Assembly (NCBI RefSeq): GCF_002968575.1
Contig: NZ_PVBM01000011.1
Location: forward strand, 1-64,000
Direction of reading: 5' to 3'
Length of the DNA stretch: 64,000 bases
DNA from: Neorhizobium huautlense
GTDB lineage: Bacteria; Pseudomonadota; Alphaproteobacteria; Rhizobiales; Rhizobiaceae
Below, one piece after another: positions 47,809 to 57,076 of the stretch (its first letter is position 1; each line of letters begins with the position of its first letter). The notes beneath the pieces were generated by a model, which saw only the letters and a program-made list of their open reading frames with translations, was not told the DNA's origin and did not search any database. The translations under genes were made by a program, and so were the position numbers.

Positions 47809-47818
47809 CCGGCCGAGA

Positions 47819-48376
47819 TCACGGCTGCAGTTCCGTATCCCAGTAGAGATAGTCCATCCAGCTTTCGTGCAGGTAGTTCGGCGGGAAAAGCCGGCCGTTG
47901 TTGTGCAGGTCCTGTACCGTCGGCTGATAAGGCTTCTGATGCGGGAACATGCCGGCCTGCTTCGGCAGCTTGCTGCCCTTCCTGAGATTGCAGGGCGAGC
48001 AGGCGGCCACGACATTTTCCCAGGTGGTTTCTCCGCCATGGGCGCGCGGGATGACGTGGTCGAAGGTCAGATCATCGTTTTCACCGCAATACTGGCACTC
48101 GAACTTGTCCCGCAGGAAGACGTTGAACCGGGTGAAGGCAGGGTTGCGGGTCGGCTGAATATAGGTCTTCAGGCTGACGACGCTCGGCAATTTCATGGAG
48201 AAGCTTGGAGAGCAGACCGAGTGTTCGTATTCGGCGATGATATTGACCCGGTCGAGGAAAACCGCCTTGATCGCGTCCTGCCAGGACCACAGCGACAAGG
48301 GATAATAACTCAGCGGCCGGTAGTCAGCGTTCAGAACGAGCGCCGGCAGGGCCTGCGGGGAGACTGCAATCGTCAA
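47819..48376 (-). CDS. HNH endonuclease family protein
   Basis: A 185-residue protein with a single HNH domain in its second half: CQYCGEN, then FDHVIPRAHGG (catalytic His), then CSPCNLRKG, where the two Cys pairs bind zinc. The N-terminal half (ALVLNADYRPLSYYPLSLWSWQDAIK) is typical of the small chromosomal HNH proteins common in alphaproteobacteria; their role is unclear. Translation starts at TTG 48376 with TAGGAG six bases before it. Convergent with dsbB. Confidence 0.92.
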   Translation of the reverse strand: MTIAVSPQALPALVLNADYRPLSYYPLSLWSWQDAIKAVFLDRVNIIAEYEHSVCSPSFSMKLPSVVSLKTYIQPTRNPAFTRFNVFLRDKFECQYCGENDDLTFDHVIPRAHGGETTWENVVAACSPCNLRKGSKLPKQAGMFPHQKPYQPTVQDLHNNGRLFPPNYLHESWMDYLYWDTELQP

Positions 48377-48477
48377 GTGACGCTCCTACCCGATTCGGCA
48401 TCTGTACTTTCTATATTAGGTCCGTTGTTACAGGATTGTGAAGCCCAATAAATGCAGTGAGATACTTTGCCCCAGCT

Positions 48478-49119
48478 TCACGCAAGCGGCGTGGCGTCCC
48501 GGCGCATCTTCGCCGCGTAATAGGCCCAAAAGAGCCTCGCCGCGACGGACCGCCACGGCCGCCAGGCTTCCGCCATTGCCGCGAGATCTTTCGCTTGAGG
48601 CCGCGCCTCCAGCCCCAGCGCGTGCCCAACGGCCGCCTGCAGAGCCACGTCGCCGGACGGAAAGATATCGGGGTGCCCTCCGCAGAACATCAGATAGACC
48701 CCCGCCGTCCACGGCCCGATGCCCGGGAGCGCCGTCATCGTCCGGATGGCCTCGCCCGTTTCCAGTTCACAGATCGACTCCAGGTCGATGAGGCCTTGCG
48801 AAATTGCTGTGGAGAGATTGAGAAGCGTCGCAGCCTTCGCCCGTGAGAGGCCGAAGGTGGCGACAACGGCGGGATCAAGCGCTGCATAACCCGCAGCGGT
48901 GACCGGCCCGGCAGCGGTGATTCGCCCCCAGATCGCCTCCGCGCTTGCCCGCGAGACCATCTGCGACACGATGATCGAGGCAAGGCCGGCAAATCCAGGC
49001 TCGTTGAGCCTGAGCGGCACCGGCCCGGCGGCCCCGACGATCGACACGAGCCGCGGATCGAGCTCGACCAGAGCCTCGAGTCCCGCCTGGATATCCGAAG
49101 GGCCGCGGATGATCCGCAC
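48478..49119 (-). CDS. DNA-3-methyladenine glycosylase II (AlkA-like)
   Basis: A 213-residue base-excision enzyme of the helix-hairpin-helix superfamily. The HhH motif LPGIGPWTAGVYLMFCGG precedes the catalytic Asp in FPSGDVALQ. The upstream helices include ASIIVSQMVSRASAEAIWGR. It removes alkylated purines from DNA. I start at GTG 49119 (VRIIRGPSD...) because GGGAGG lies six bases upstream and homologues begin there; longer frames would overlap gluQ. Divergent from gluQ by 32 bases. Confidence 0.93.
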   Translation of the reverse strand: MRIIRGPSDIQAGLEALVELDPRLVSIVGAAGPVPLRLNEPGFAGLASIIVSQMVSRASAEAIWGRITAAGPVTAAGYAALDPAVVATFGLSRAKAATLLNLSTAISQGLIDLESICELETGEAIRTMTALPGIGPWTAGVYLMFCGGHPDIFPSGDVALQAAVGHALGLEARPQAKDLAAMAEAWRPWRSVAARLFWAYYAAKMRRDATPLA

Positions 49120-49151
49120 AACCTGCCTCCCATGGCTGTTTCGCAAAAAGC

Positions 49152-50048
49152 ATGCCAGAAGAAGCCATGCCTGCGTCATCCTCTGATAAACCGGTCTATC
49201 GGTTCGCGCCAAGCCCGAACGGGCTGCTTCATCTCGGCCATGCGCTCTCCGCCCTCCTGAACCACGATATGGCCAGGGCGGGGGATGGGAGGTTTTTGCT
49301 GCGCATCGAAGATATCGACCTCGCCCGCTGCACGCCGGAATTCGAGCAGTTGATCTATCGCGACCTTGCCTGGCTTGGACTCGACTGGGAAAGGCCGGTG
49401 CGGCGGCAGTCAGAGCATTTTGCCACCTATCACGCCGCACTCGACCGGCTGACGGAGATGGGTCTCGCCTATCCCGCCTTCATGACCCGCGGCGACGTAA
49501 AGGCTAAAGTGGCAGCCTATGAAGCCGGCGGAAAGACCTGGCCCCGCGACCCGGACGGCTCACCACTCTATCCGGAAGACGACCGGCATCGAAGCGAGGC
49601 GGAACGGCGGCAGCTGATCACAAGGGGCCTGCGGCACGCCCACCGGTTGGACATGCGAAAGGCGCTGAGCCTCATCGGCCATCCCTTGACATGGATCGAA
49701 ACTGGCGACGGCGAGCGCGGGCGGATTTCCGCCGATCCGGCCGTCTGGGGAGACGTCATCCTGTCCCGTTCCGACGCTCCGTCGAGCTATCATCTCTCGG
49801 TGACGGTGGACGATGCAGCGCAGGGCATCACGCATGTGGTGCGCGGGCTGGATCTCTTCGACGCGACCGCGGTGCACCGGCTGCTGCAGGAACTTCTGGA
49901 ACTGCCCGAGCCGCTCTACCATCACCATCGGCTTATCCTGGGAGAGGACGGCAGGAAGCTTGCAAAAAGCGAGGGATCAACGGGACTTGCGGCCCTTCGC
50001 GACCAAGGCCTCCTGCCCAGCGACATCCGCCGGCTGGTCGGCCTTTGA
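49152..50048 (+). CDS. gluQ: Glutamyl-Q tRNA(Asp) synthetase
   Basis: A 298-residue truncated glutamyl-tRNA synthetase. It has the class I catalytic core (RFAPSPNGLLHLGHALSAL with a HIGH-like HLGH, and GRKLAKSEG in place of KMSKS) but no anticodon-binding domain. Such enzymes attach Glu to the queuosine base of tRNA-Asp. The zinc ligands of the E. coli enzyme are only partly visible here. ATG 49152, or ATG 49167 five codons in with a better purine site, may be the start. The last 72 bases overlap, tail to tail, the coding end of the YihY gene. Confidence 0.93.
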   Translation: MPEEAMPASSSDKPVYRFAPSPNGLLHLGHALSALLNHDMARAGDGRFLLRIEDIDLARCTPEFEQLIYRDLAWLGLDWERPVRRQSEHFATYHAALDRLTEMGLAYPAFMTRGDVKAKVAAYEAGGKTWPRDPDGSPLYPEDDRHRSEAERRQLITRGLRHAHRLDMRKALSLIGHPLTWIETGDGERGRISADPAVWGDVILSRSDAPSSYHLSVTVDDAAQGITHVVRGLDLFDATAVHRLLQELLELPEPLYHHHRLILGEDGRKLAKSEGSTGLAALRDQGLLPSDIRRLVGL

Positions 50049-50954
50049 GGCCTCTTCCTCCTCGCGCCGGCGCCGCTCTTTCTGGAGCCGCGACACCACC
50101 GAATAGACCCGGTACTTCATCAGCGCCGCGTTGAGCTCCGCACCCAGCATGAAGATCACCGCGACCATGTAGAGAAAGACCAGCACGATCATGATCGACG
50201 CCAGCCCCGCATAAGTCGCGGCATAATTGGCAAAGGTCGAGAGATAGGCTGCAAAACCCAGGCCGAAGGCGGTCCAAAGGACAATCGTCAGCGTCACGCC
50301 CGGCAGGACGTCGATGATGCGCCGGTCTCCGGCCGGCAGCCATTTGTGCGAGAGCAGAAGCCCGGCCATCAGCACCAGCGCAGTGCCGTAAAGACCCCAG
50401 TTGGCGGCCGTCGTCAGATCGGGGATCAGCCAGGGAAATCGCGTTTCGGCAAAGCGCATCGCGACCGGGACGGCCACGAGCACGATGCTGATCAGGGCAA
50501 AGATCACCACTGCGACGATTACATAACCAAGGCTCGCGAGCCTCGTCACGTACCACGCCCGCGTCTCGGACATCCGGTAGGCACGGTTGAGAGAAATACG
50601 CAGCGCCTCGACACCGTTGGAGGCGAAATAGGCGGCCGCCAATACGGAAACGGTCAGCAGCCCGCCCCGCGGCATGGTGAGCACACGCTGGATTTCCGAG
50701 GCGATCGGCGCGGCGATATCCGCCGGCCAGGTATCGAACAGAAGATGGATCGCCGTATCTGAAAATCCGCCGGCACCGAGAAAACCCGCAAGAGCGGTCC
50801 CGAAGATCAGGAAGGGAAAGAGCGCCAGCAGACCCGAGAGCGCCACATGGCTTGCCATCGCCCAGCCATCATCCTCGTTGAAGTGACAATAGGCGTCCCA
50901 AAATACCTTATAGGCGAGCCTGTACCACCGAAAGGGGCGGTTTTCTTCGGACAA
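49977..50954 (-). CDS. YihY/virulence factor BrkB family membrane protein
   Basis: A 325-residue inner-membrane protein of the YihY family with six or so helices (ALSGLLALFPFLIFGTALAGF, then VSVLAAAYFASNGVEALRISLNRAYR, GLASIMIVLVFLYMVAVIFMLGAEL) and a charged cytoplasmic C-terminal tail. Function is not known despite the historic ribonuclease BN name. I place the start at TTG 50954: ACGGAG lies six bases before it and homologues begin SEENRPFRW. Its C-terminal 23 codons overlap gluQ. Confidence 0.9.
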   Translation of the reverse strand: MSEENRPFRWYRLAYKVFWDAYCHFNEDDGWAMASHVALSGLLALFPFLIFGTALAGFLGAGGFSDTAIHLLFDTWPADIAAPIASEIQRVLTMPRGGLLTVSVLAAAYFASNGVEALRISLNRAYRMSETRAWYVTRLASLGYVIVAVVIFALISIVLVAVPVAMRFAETRFPWLIPDLTTAANWGLYGTALVLMAGLLLSHKWLPAGDRRIIDVLPGVTLTIVLWTAFGLGFAAYLSTFANYAATYAGLASIMIVLVFLYMVAVIFMLGAELNAALMKYRVYSVVSRLQKERRRREEEEASKADQPADVAGQEALVAKGRKSR

Positions 50955-51023
50955 TGGCGACTCCGTTGTGACTTGGTGCGAAATATGGGAGGAACCCTTC
51001 CTGTTGTACAGGGACGAGATCAA

Positions 51024-51857
51024 ATGAACGAGAAAAGAACGATCATCATCACCGGCTGTTCCTCCGGTATCGGCGCGCACTGCGCCCGCGCCCTGAAGGC
51101 TGACGGCTGGCGGGTTTTCGCCACGGTGCGCAAAGAGGCTGATCTCACCGCGCTGGAGGCCGATGGCATCGAAGCGCTGATGATGGACTATACGAAGCCA
51201 GAAACCATCGCCACCCTGGTTCAAACCGTTCGAGACCGCACCGGCGGCCGGATCGACGCATTGTTCAACAACGGCGCCTATGGACAGGCGGGAGCCGTGG
51301 AGGACCTTTCCACCGACGTGCTGCGCGAACAGTTTGAGACCAACGTCTTCGGCTGGCACGAACTGACGCGCCTTGTGATCCCGATCATGCGCGCACAAGG
51401 GCATGGCCGCATCGTCAACTGCTCCTCCATCCTCGGCCTGTTGCCCTATCGTTACCGCGGCGCCTACACGGCTTCCAAATATGCCATCGAAGGCTTGACC
51501 ATCACCCTGCGGATGGAACTCCAGGGCAGCGGCATCGAAGTGAGCCTCATCGAGCCTGGGCCGATCACCTCACGCTTTACCGCCAATGCGCTTGTCAAAT
51601 TCAACGAGCACATCGATCAGGAAGCGTCGGTCCATGCGGAGCAATACAAGCGCCAGCTCAGACGTCTCGACGGAAGGGGGCAGATCAGCCGTCACAAGCT
51701 TGGCCCTGAAGCCGTCTATCATGTCCTGGCGCATGCCTTGACCGCACCTCGTCCCCGACCACATTATTTGGTCACGAAGCCCGCCAAGCAGGGCGCCTTC
51801 CTGAAAAGAATATTGCCGGCCGCGCTTTTCTATAAGCTCATGCGCCGACTCGACTGA
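51024..51857 (+). CDS. Short-chain dehydrogenase/reductase
   Basis: A 277-residue oxidoreductase of the SDR family. NAD(P)-binding motif TGCSSGIG, structural NNGAYG, and catalytic Ser plus YTASK are all present. Substrate unknown; the C-terminal YLVTKPAKQGAFLKRILP region resembles the SDRs often annotated as retinol/steroid-like dehydrogenases. ATG 51024 follows GGGACGAG; the longer upstream frame covers the YihY promoter and is rejected. The small HIG1-like gene follows after 17 bases. Confidence 0.9.
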   Translation: MNEKRTIIITGCSSGIGAHCARALKADGWRVFATVRKEADLTALEADGIEALMMDYTKPETIATLVQTVRDRTGGRIDALFNNGAYGQAGAVEDLSTDVLREQFETNVFGWHELTRLVIPIMRAQGHGRIVNCSSILGLLPYRYRGAYTASKYAIEGLTITLRMELQGSGIEVSLIEPGPITSRFTANALVKFNEHIDQEASVHAEQYKRQLRRLDGRGQISRHKLGPEAVYHVLAHALTAPRPRPHYLVTKPAKQGAFLKRILPAALFYKLMRRLD

Positions 51858-51874
51858 ACGAAAGCAATCGGAAA

Positions 51875-52078
51875 ATGTCCAGTTTCACCACTCTGCTTAC
51901 CCTGATCGTCATGGGGCTTGTCGTGCTCGTCCTGATCCGCGGGCTGTTCAACATGCTGAAGGGAAGCGACGCGAACAAATCCAACAAGCTGATGCAGTTG
52001 CGCGTCCTCTTGCAGGCGGTCGCAATCCTTCTCATCATGCTTACGCTCTGGATCACCGGCGGCGGACGCCCGAGCTGA
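51875..52078 (+). CDS. Twin transmembrane protein with HIG1-like domain
   Basis: A 67-residue protein with two helices (about 5-25 and 43-62) joined by LFNMLKGSDANKSNKLMQLRV, the pattern of the hypoxia-induced HIG1 domain. In mitochondria and in a few bacteria such proteins associate with cytochrome oxidase; here the role is inferred. Followed after 20 bases by the cobalamin adenosyltransferase gene, likely cotranscribed. Confidence 0.8.
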   Translation: MSSFTTLLTLIVMGLVVLVLIRGLFNMLKGSDANKSNKLMQLRVLLQAVAILLIMLTLWITGGGRPS

Positions 52079-52098
52079 TTCCGGCGACCGAGGGACCA

Positions 52099-52671
52099 AT
52101 GGTAAAGCTCAACAAGATATACACGCGCACCGGCGACAAGGGCACCACCGCCCTGGTCTCGGGTCCACGACGGGAAAAGTACGACCTGAGGGTAGAAGCC
52201 TACGGCACGGTCGACGAAACGAATTCTGCCGTCGGAATGGCAAGGCTCCACACCTCCGGCCTGCCTGAGCTCGATGCGATGCTCTTCCGCATCCAGAACG
52301 ACCTGTTCGACCTGGGCGCCGACCTCGCGACGCCCGATACGGGGGAACAGCTGGACTACGAGCCGCTGCGCATCATCGAAGCCCAGGCGACCCGGCTTGA
52401 GAGCGAGATCGACACGCTGAATACCGACATCGCCCCCCTCACCTCCTTCGTTTTGCCGGGTGGATCCCCTGCCGCCGCCCATCTGCACCTTGCGCGCACC
52501 GTGGCGCGTCGCGCTGAGCGGCTGATGGTCGAGCTTTCCCGGCAGGAAACGGTAGGAACCGCGGCCTTGAAATACATCAACCGGCTTTCCGATTTCCTGT
52601 TCGTAGCCGCCCGTTCGGCCAATGACGGCGGCAAGTCGGACGTGCTTTGGGTTCCGGGGAAAAACCGGTAG
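52099..52671 (+). CDS. Cob(I)alamin adenosyltransferase (PduO type)
   Basis: A 190-residue enzyme that makes adenosylcobalamin from ATP and reduced corrinoid. The PduO signature YTRTGDKGTTALVSG is at residues 9-23; DETNSAVGMARLH and the helical FVLPGGSPAAAHLHLARTVARRAER follow. It supplies coenzyme for B12-dependent mutases or ribonucleotide reductase. The rhomboid gene starts 27 bases later. Confidence 0.95.
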   Translation: MVKLNKIYTRTGDKGTTALVSGPRREKYDLRVEAYGTVDETNSAVGMARLHTSGLPELDAMLFRIQNDLFDLGADLATPDTGEQLDYEPLRIIEAQATRLESEIDTLNTDIAPLTSFVLPGGSPAAAHLHLARTVARRAERLMVELSRQETVGTAALKYINRLSDFLFVAARSANDGGKSDVLWVPGKNR

Positions 52672-52698
52672 AACGTTAGCGGGGTAGGAGGGTCACCA

Positions 52699-53463
52699 AT
52701 GTTCATCCCGCTGCACGACGCCGTCGAACTGAAATATATCCGCGTACAATATGTCACAATCAGCCTCATCGCCGTCAACGTGCTGGTCTGGCTGTTCACC
52801 ACGCTCGCGAGCCCGGAAATCGTGGAACACGCCTCGCTTGGCCTCGGCTTCATTCCAGCTGTGATCTTCGACTACGCGGTGCTCGATCCGTCGCTCATCA
52901 TCGTCCCCGACGACGCCACCTTCATAACCTATGCCTTCCTGCATCTCGACTTCTGGCACCTCGCCTCCAACATGCTGTTTCTCTGGGTGTTCGGTGACAA
53001 TGTTGAGGATGCGCTGGGGCATGTGAGATTCCTGATCTTCTACCTGATCTGCGCCGCGGCCGGCGCCGCCCTCCATGGGTTTGTCGGGCCGTCCTCGGAA
53101 GGTCCTTTGATCGGCGCTTCCGGTGCAATTTCTGGCGTCGTGGCGGCCTACTTCCTGCTGCACCCGCGGGTGCGGGTCTGGGTGCTGGTGCTTTTCCGTA
53201 TTCCGCTGCCGCTGCCGGCCTTCATTCCACTGGCGCTCTGGATCGTTCAGCAATTTGCCATGCTGGCACTCGACCTCGACGGCATTGTCTCCTGGGGTGC
53301 CCATGTCGGCGGTATCATCGCAGGTGCCATCCTGGTCATCCTCATGCGCCGCAAGGGCGTGCCGCTCTTCGACCGCACCATCGTCACGCCGAAGGCCGTG
53401 CGAGCCGAGCCTACTCCCAAGGTTCCAATTGCTGTGGCTGAACCCGGCAGCAGCCCGCATTGA
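52699..53463 (+). CDS. Rhomboid family intramembrane serine protease
   Basis: A 254-residue membrane protein with six or seven helices. The Ser-His dyad is present: S141 in GASGAISG and H202 in WGAHVGG. HLDFWHLASNMLFLWVFGDNVED (loop 1 and helix 2) is a classic rhomboid stretch. It is therefore probably an active protease, substrate unknown. Starts after GGAGGG. Ends the 51.0-53.5 kb plus-strand run; etfB has its own promoter. Confidence 0.92.
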   Translation: MFIPLHDAVELKYIRVQYVTISLIAVNVLVWLFTTLASPEIVEHASLGLGFIPAVIFDYAVLDPSLIIVPDDATFITYAFLHLDFWHLASNMLFLWVFGDNVEDALGHVRFLIFYLICAAAGAALHGFVGPSSEGPLIGASGAISGVVAAYFLLHPRVRVWVLVLFRIPLPLPAFIPLALWIVQQFAMLALDLDGIVSWGAHVGGIIAGAILVILMRRKGVPLFDRTIVTPKAVRAEPTPKVPIAVAEPGSSPH

Positions 53464-53473
53464 CGACAAGGCC

Positions 53474-53503
53474 TTGACATTGACGTGTACGTAAAAGTAA
53501 TTT
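53474..53503 (+). promoter_or_regulatory. Candidate etfBA promoter
   Basis: TTGACA (53474-53479), 18 bases, TAATTT (53498-53503) fits a housekeeping promoter. It begins ten bases after the rhomboid stop. A palindrome TTTTGC-GACT-GCAAAA (53502-53517) covers the expected start point and may be an operator. The leader to etfB would be about 130 bases. Confidence 0.5.
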
Positions 53504-53640
53504 TTGCGACTGCAAAAGCGCTGCGGGCGGCGAGACGGCGTTGTATTCGAGAAAAAAATGCGTATCGATGTCGCCCACTGACAAATGAGGGAACGGCAAA
53601 TGTCGCAATTTGCCGCTGAGACAAGTCGAGGAAGGACCCC

Positions 53641-54387
53641 ATGAAGATCCTGGTGCCGGTTAAGCGAGTGGTGGATTACAACGTGAAGATCCGGGTCAAG
53701 CCGGATGGCACGGGTGTCGAGCTTGCCAATGTGAAGATGTCGATGAACCCGTTCGATGAGATTTCCGTCGAGGAGGCTCTGCGTCTGAAGGAGGCGGGCA
53801 AGGCGGAAGAGGTTGTGGTTGTATCGATCGGACCTGCCAAGGCGGAAGAGACGCTCAGGACGGCCCTTGCGATGGGCGCCGATCGTGCAATCCTGGTCGA
53901 GACGGACGACATCGTCGAGCCGCTGGCCGTTGCAAAGATCCTCAAGGGTGTCGCGGACGCCGAGCAGCCCGGACTGATCATCGTCGGCAAGCAGGCGATC
54001 GATGACGATAGCAATCAGACCGGCCAGATGCTGGCAGCGCTCCTCGGCACGGCCCAGGCAACCTTCGCCTCCAAGATCGAGATAGGTGCAGGTTCCGCTA
54101 AAGTCACCCGCGAAGTCGATGGCGGCCTGCAGACGATCGAAGTCAAGCTGCCGGCTGTCATCACCACCGACCTCCGTTTGAACGAGCCGCGTTATGCATC
54201 GCTGCCGAACATCATGAAGGCCAAGAAGAAGCCGCTCGACAAAAAGACGCCGGCCGAGCTCGGCGTCGACACCACACCGCGCCTGAAGGTCCTGAAGACC
54301 GAGGAGCCGGGTGGCCGCAAGGCAGGCATCAAGGTCAAGAGCGTCGAGGAACTCGTCGCCAACTTGAAGACCGCCGGCATTCTCTAA
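53641..54387 (+). CDS. etfB: Electron transfer flavoprotein beta subunit
   Basis: A 248-residue subunit that binds AMP and, with EtfA, moves electrons from acyl-CoA and other dehydrogenases to ETF-ubiquinone oxidoreductase. Diagnostic features are the start [37 protein letters not shown] and [16 protein letters not shown] (AMP site). GAGGAAGGA precedes the ATG. etfA follows after 23 bases. ETF-QO is not in this window. Confidence 0.97.
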   Translation: MKILVPVKRVVDYNVKIRVKPDGTGVELANVKMSMNPFDEISVEEALRLKEAGKAEEVVVVSIGPAKAEETLRTALAMGADRAILVETDDIVEPLAVAKILKGVADAEQPGLIIVGKQAIDDDSNQTGQMLAALLGTAQATFASKIEIGAGSAKVTREVDGGLQTIEVKLPAVITTDLRLNEPRYASLPNIMKAKKKPLDKKTPAELGVDTTPRLKVLKTEEPGGRKAGIKVKSVEELVANLKTAGIL

Positions 54388-54410
54388 AGCGACGGATAAG
54401 GATTACGACA

Positions 54411-55340
54411 ATGGCCATTCTTCTTCTGGCAGAACACGACAACGCAACCCTGTCCGACCAGACCGCCAAGGCGCTCTCCGCTGCCGCGCAGATCGGCGGC
54501 GATGTGCATGTGCTGGTGGCCGGCTCGGGCGCCAAAGCTGCGGCCGATGCTGCCGCCAAGCTTTCCGGCATATCCAAGGTGCTGCTCGCCGACGACGCAA
54601 GCCTAGCCAACAATCTCGCCGAACCGCTGGCGGCACTGATCGTCTCACTTGCCGGCTCCTATGACACGATTATCGCCGCTGCGACGGCTTCTGCGAAGAA
54701 CGTCATGCCGCGGGTTGCGGCCCTGCTCGACGTTGCCCAGGTCTCGGAAATCGTCGAGGTGATTTCTGCGGATACCTTCAAGCGGCCGATTTACGCCGGC
54801 AACGCGATCCAGACGGTGCAGGCGACCGACGCCAAGAAGGTCATCACGGTTCGGACCGCCTCGTTCCAGGCGGCCGGTGCAGGCGGCTCTGCATCCGTGG
54901 AAACGGTGCCGGCGGCGGGCAATGCGGATGTTTCCACCTTCGTCTCGGATGCGCTGTCCTCGTCGGAACGTCCGGAACTGACCTCCGCCAAGATCATCAT
55001 CTCGGGCGGCCGGGCGCTCGGCTCTGCGGAAAAGTTCAAAGAGGTCATTCTGCCCGTCGCTGACAAGCTTGGCGCTGCTGTCGGCGCTTCCCGCGCCGCC
55101 GTCGATGCCGGTTATGCCCCGAACGATTGGCAGGTCGGCCAGACCGGCAAGGTGGTGGCCCCTGACCTCTATATCGCGGCCGGCATTTCCGGCGCCATTC
55201 AGCATTTGGCCGGCATGAAGGACTCGAAAGTCATCGTCGCGATCAACAAGGACGAAGAGGCGCCGATCTTCCAGGTCGCCGATTACGGCCTCGTCGGCGA
55301 CCTCTTCGAAATCCTGCCACAGCTCGAAAAGGCGCTTTAG
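54411..55340 (+). CDS. etfA: Electron transfer flavoprotein alpha subunit
   Basis: A 309-residue FAD-binding partner of EtfB. The C-terminal FAD domain carries [20 protein letters not shown] and [20 protein letters not shown]; the N-terminal part is the ETF fold. Ends in a strong terminator at 55404-55437. Confidence 0.97.
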   Translation: MAILLLAEHDNATLSDQTAKALSAAAQIGGDVHVLVAGSGAKAAADAAAKLSGISKVLLADDASLANNLAEPLAALIVSLAGSYDTIIAAATASAKNVMPRVAALLDVAQVSEIVEVISADTFKRPIYAGNAIQTVQATDAKKVITVRTASFQAAGAGGSASVETVPAAGNADVSTFVSDALSSSERPELTSAKIIISGGRALGSAEKFKEVILPVADKLGAAVGASRAAVDAGYAPNDWQVGQTGKVVAPDLYIAAGISGAIQHLAGMKDSKVIVAINKDEEAPIFQVADYGLVGDLFEILPQLEKAL

Positions 55341-55403
55341 ACCTTTGTCCATTTCGCAAGCGCGAAAAATGCTGGCAAAATGCCAAGTGGCGGAATAACA
55401 ATC

Positions 55404-55437
55404 TGCCGGGCTGTCTCCACACAGCCCGGCATTTTTT
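55404..55437 (+). terminator. Intrinsic terminator of etfBA
   Basis: An 11-bp stem (55404-55414 with 55421-55431, loop CTCCAC) is followed by TTTTTT. It lies about 65 bases after etfA and 50 before hbd, so the latter needs its own promoter or read-through. Confidence 0.92.
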
Positions 55438-55489
55438 ATAAGATAGGCGCAGCGCAGCGCCTCGGGAGCGAAACCCAGGGAAACCAATA

Positions 55490-56371
55490 ATGAGTTCGGT
55501 CATGAAGAATATCGGCATCATCGGAGCAGGTCAGATGGGTTGCGGCATAGCCCATGTTTCGGCCTTGGCCGGTTACAAGGTGCAGATGTACGACCTTTCC
55601 CAGGATAGGATCGAGGCAGCGCTTGCCACGATCAACGGCAATCTTGCCCGCCAGGTGGGTCACGGCAAATTGACCGATGACGAGCGCAAGTCTGCGCTTT
55701 CCCTCATCTCGGGTTCCGCCGATCTCAACGACCTTGCCCCCATGGACATGGTGATCGAGGCCGCGACAGAAGATGAAAGCGTCAAGCGAAAGATCTATGC
55801 ACAGGTCTGTCCGGTTCTGAAGCAGGAAGCCCTGCTGGCGACCAACACGTCTTCGCTTTCGATCACCCGGCTCGCTTCCGCCACCGACCGGCCGGAACGT
55901 TTCATGGGTATTCATTTCATGAACCCGGTGCCGGTGATGAAACTCGTCGAGTTGGTGCGCGGTATCGCGACCGATGAGCCGACCTTCCGGGCTGCCAAAG
56001 AATATGTTGCCACGCTCGACAAGACTGTAACGGTCGCCGAGGACTTTCCCGCGTTCATCGTCAATCGCATCCTGCTGCCGATGATCAACGAGGCAATCTA
56101 CACGCTCTATGAAGGCGTCGGTTCGGTGGAAGCCATCGACACCGCCATGAAGCTCGGCGCCAACCATCCGATGGGGCCGCTGCAGCTGGCGGACTTTATC
56201 GGCCTCGACACCTGCCTGTCGATCATGCAGGTGCTGCACGACGGGCTGGCCGACAGCAAATATCGCCCCTGCCCGCTTCTCGTAAAATATGTCGAGGCCG
56301 GGTGGCTCGGACGCAAATCCGGCCGCGGCTTCTACGACTATCGCGGCGAAGTACCGGTTCCGACTCGGTGA
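55490..56371 (+). CDS. 3-hydroxybutyryl-CoA dehydrogenase
   Basis: A 293-residue NAD(P)-linked enzyme oxidising 3-hydroxybutyryl-CoA or running in reverse. The Rossmann motif GAGQMGCGIAHV is at the N-terminus; ATNTSSLSITRLAS, GIHFMNPVPVMKLVELV and FIVNRILLPMINEA follow. It fits with the nearby ETF genes as butyryl/poly-hydroxybutyrate metabolism. ATG 55490 (AGGGA upstream) or Met 5 may be the start. Convergent with tlpA, 12 bases apart. Confidence 0.95.
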   Translation: MSSVMKNIGIIGAGQMGCGIAHVSALAGYKVQMYDLSQDRIEAALATINGNLARQVGHGKLTDDERKSALSLISGSADLNDLAPMDMVIEAATEDESVKRKIYAQVCPVLKQEALLATNTSSLSITRLASATDRPERFMGIHFMNPVPVMKLVELVRGIATDEPTFRAAKEYVATLDKTVTVAEDFPAFIVNRILLPMINEAIYTLYEGVGSVEAIDTAMKLGANHPMGPLQLADFIGLDTCLSIMQVLHDGLADSKYRPCPLLVKYVEAGWLGRKSGRGFYDYRGEVPVPTR

Positions 56372-56383
56372 CTGCTTTGGGAC

Positions 56384-57052
56384 CTAAGGCGCCTTCGCGG
56401 CCGTAATCAGCGCCTTGGCATCTGGGCTGTCCCAGACGGCGGGGCCGTTCATGGCCGAGATCAGGCAGCCCTTTGCATCCATCACCAAGGTCGCCGGCAG
56501 GCCGAAGGCAAGTCCTTCCTTCTTCAGGCTGTTGAAGACGCCCATCGAGCTGTCGCGGTAATAGCCAAGCGTGTCGATGCCGTACTCAGCGAGAAACGCC
56601 TTGGGTTTCTCGTCCGTGCCGGTGTCGATGTTGACGGCTACCACTTCGAAGTCAGGCCCGCCCATCTCCTTCTGAAGAGCATTCAGCGCCGGCATTTCTT
56701 CGCGACAGGGGCCGCACCAGGTGGCCCAAAGATTGAGAAGCACGGTCTTGCCGGCGAAATCGGCTGTCTTCAGGTCCTTTCCATCAGGTCCCTTGAAGGA
56801 AAGATCGAGCGGCCTCGGCGGCCGTGCGGCCACCATCGCGGCAACCTGGCCCTTGGAAAACTCCGAGACGGACTTCACCGTCTCTACCGCGCCCTCGCAA
56901 GCCCCGGAAGACTGAGCGAGGAGAACGTCCCCGCCATTGCCAGACCCCACATTCCTCACGTATACCGCCACGGCGCCGGCGATGATCCCCGCGACGGCAG
57001 CAATCACGATCAATCGGACGGAAGGAAGGCCGAAGGGTCTTTTGGTCGTCAT
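56384..57052 (-). CDS. tlpA: TlpA family thiol:disulfide interchange protein
   Basis: A 222-residue membrane-anchored periplasmic thioredoxin. N-terminal anchor helix residues ~13-32; active site WCGPC with C113 and C116. Rhizobial TlpA reduces cytochrome oxidase assembly proteins. I use ATG 57052 (TGGAG six bases upstream) rather than a TTG one codon before. Divergent from argH with only 24 bases between start codons, so their promoters must overlap. Confidence 0.92.
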   Translation of the reverse strand: MTTKRPFGLPSVRLIVIAAVAGIIAGAVAVYVRNVGSGNGGDVLLAQSSGACEGAVETVKSVSEFSKGQVAAMVAARPPRPLDLSFKGPDGKDLKTADFAGKTVLLNLWATWCGPCREEMPALNALQKEMGGPDFEVVAVNIDTGTDEKPKAFLAEYGIDTLGYYRDSSMGVFNSLKKEGLAFGLPATLVMDAKGCLISAMNGPAVWDSPDAKALITAAKAP

Positions 57053-57076
57053 CAACTACTCCAGGACTTTTGCATC

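Noticed and set aside
47819..48376. HNH protein as part of a mobile intron or phage
   Set aside because: It is a stand-alone gene with a normal start and terminator and no intron or terminase context; the type is common in alphaproteobacterial chromosomes.
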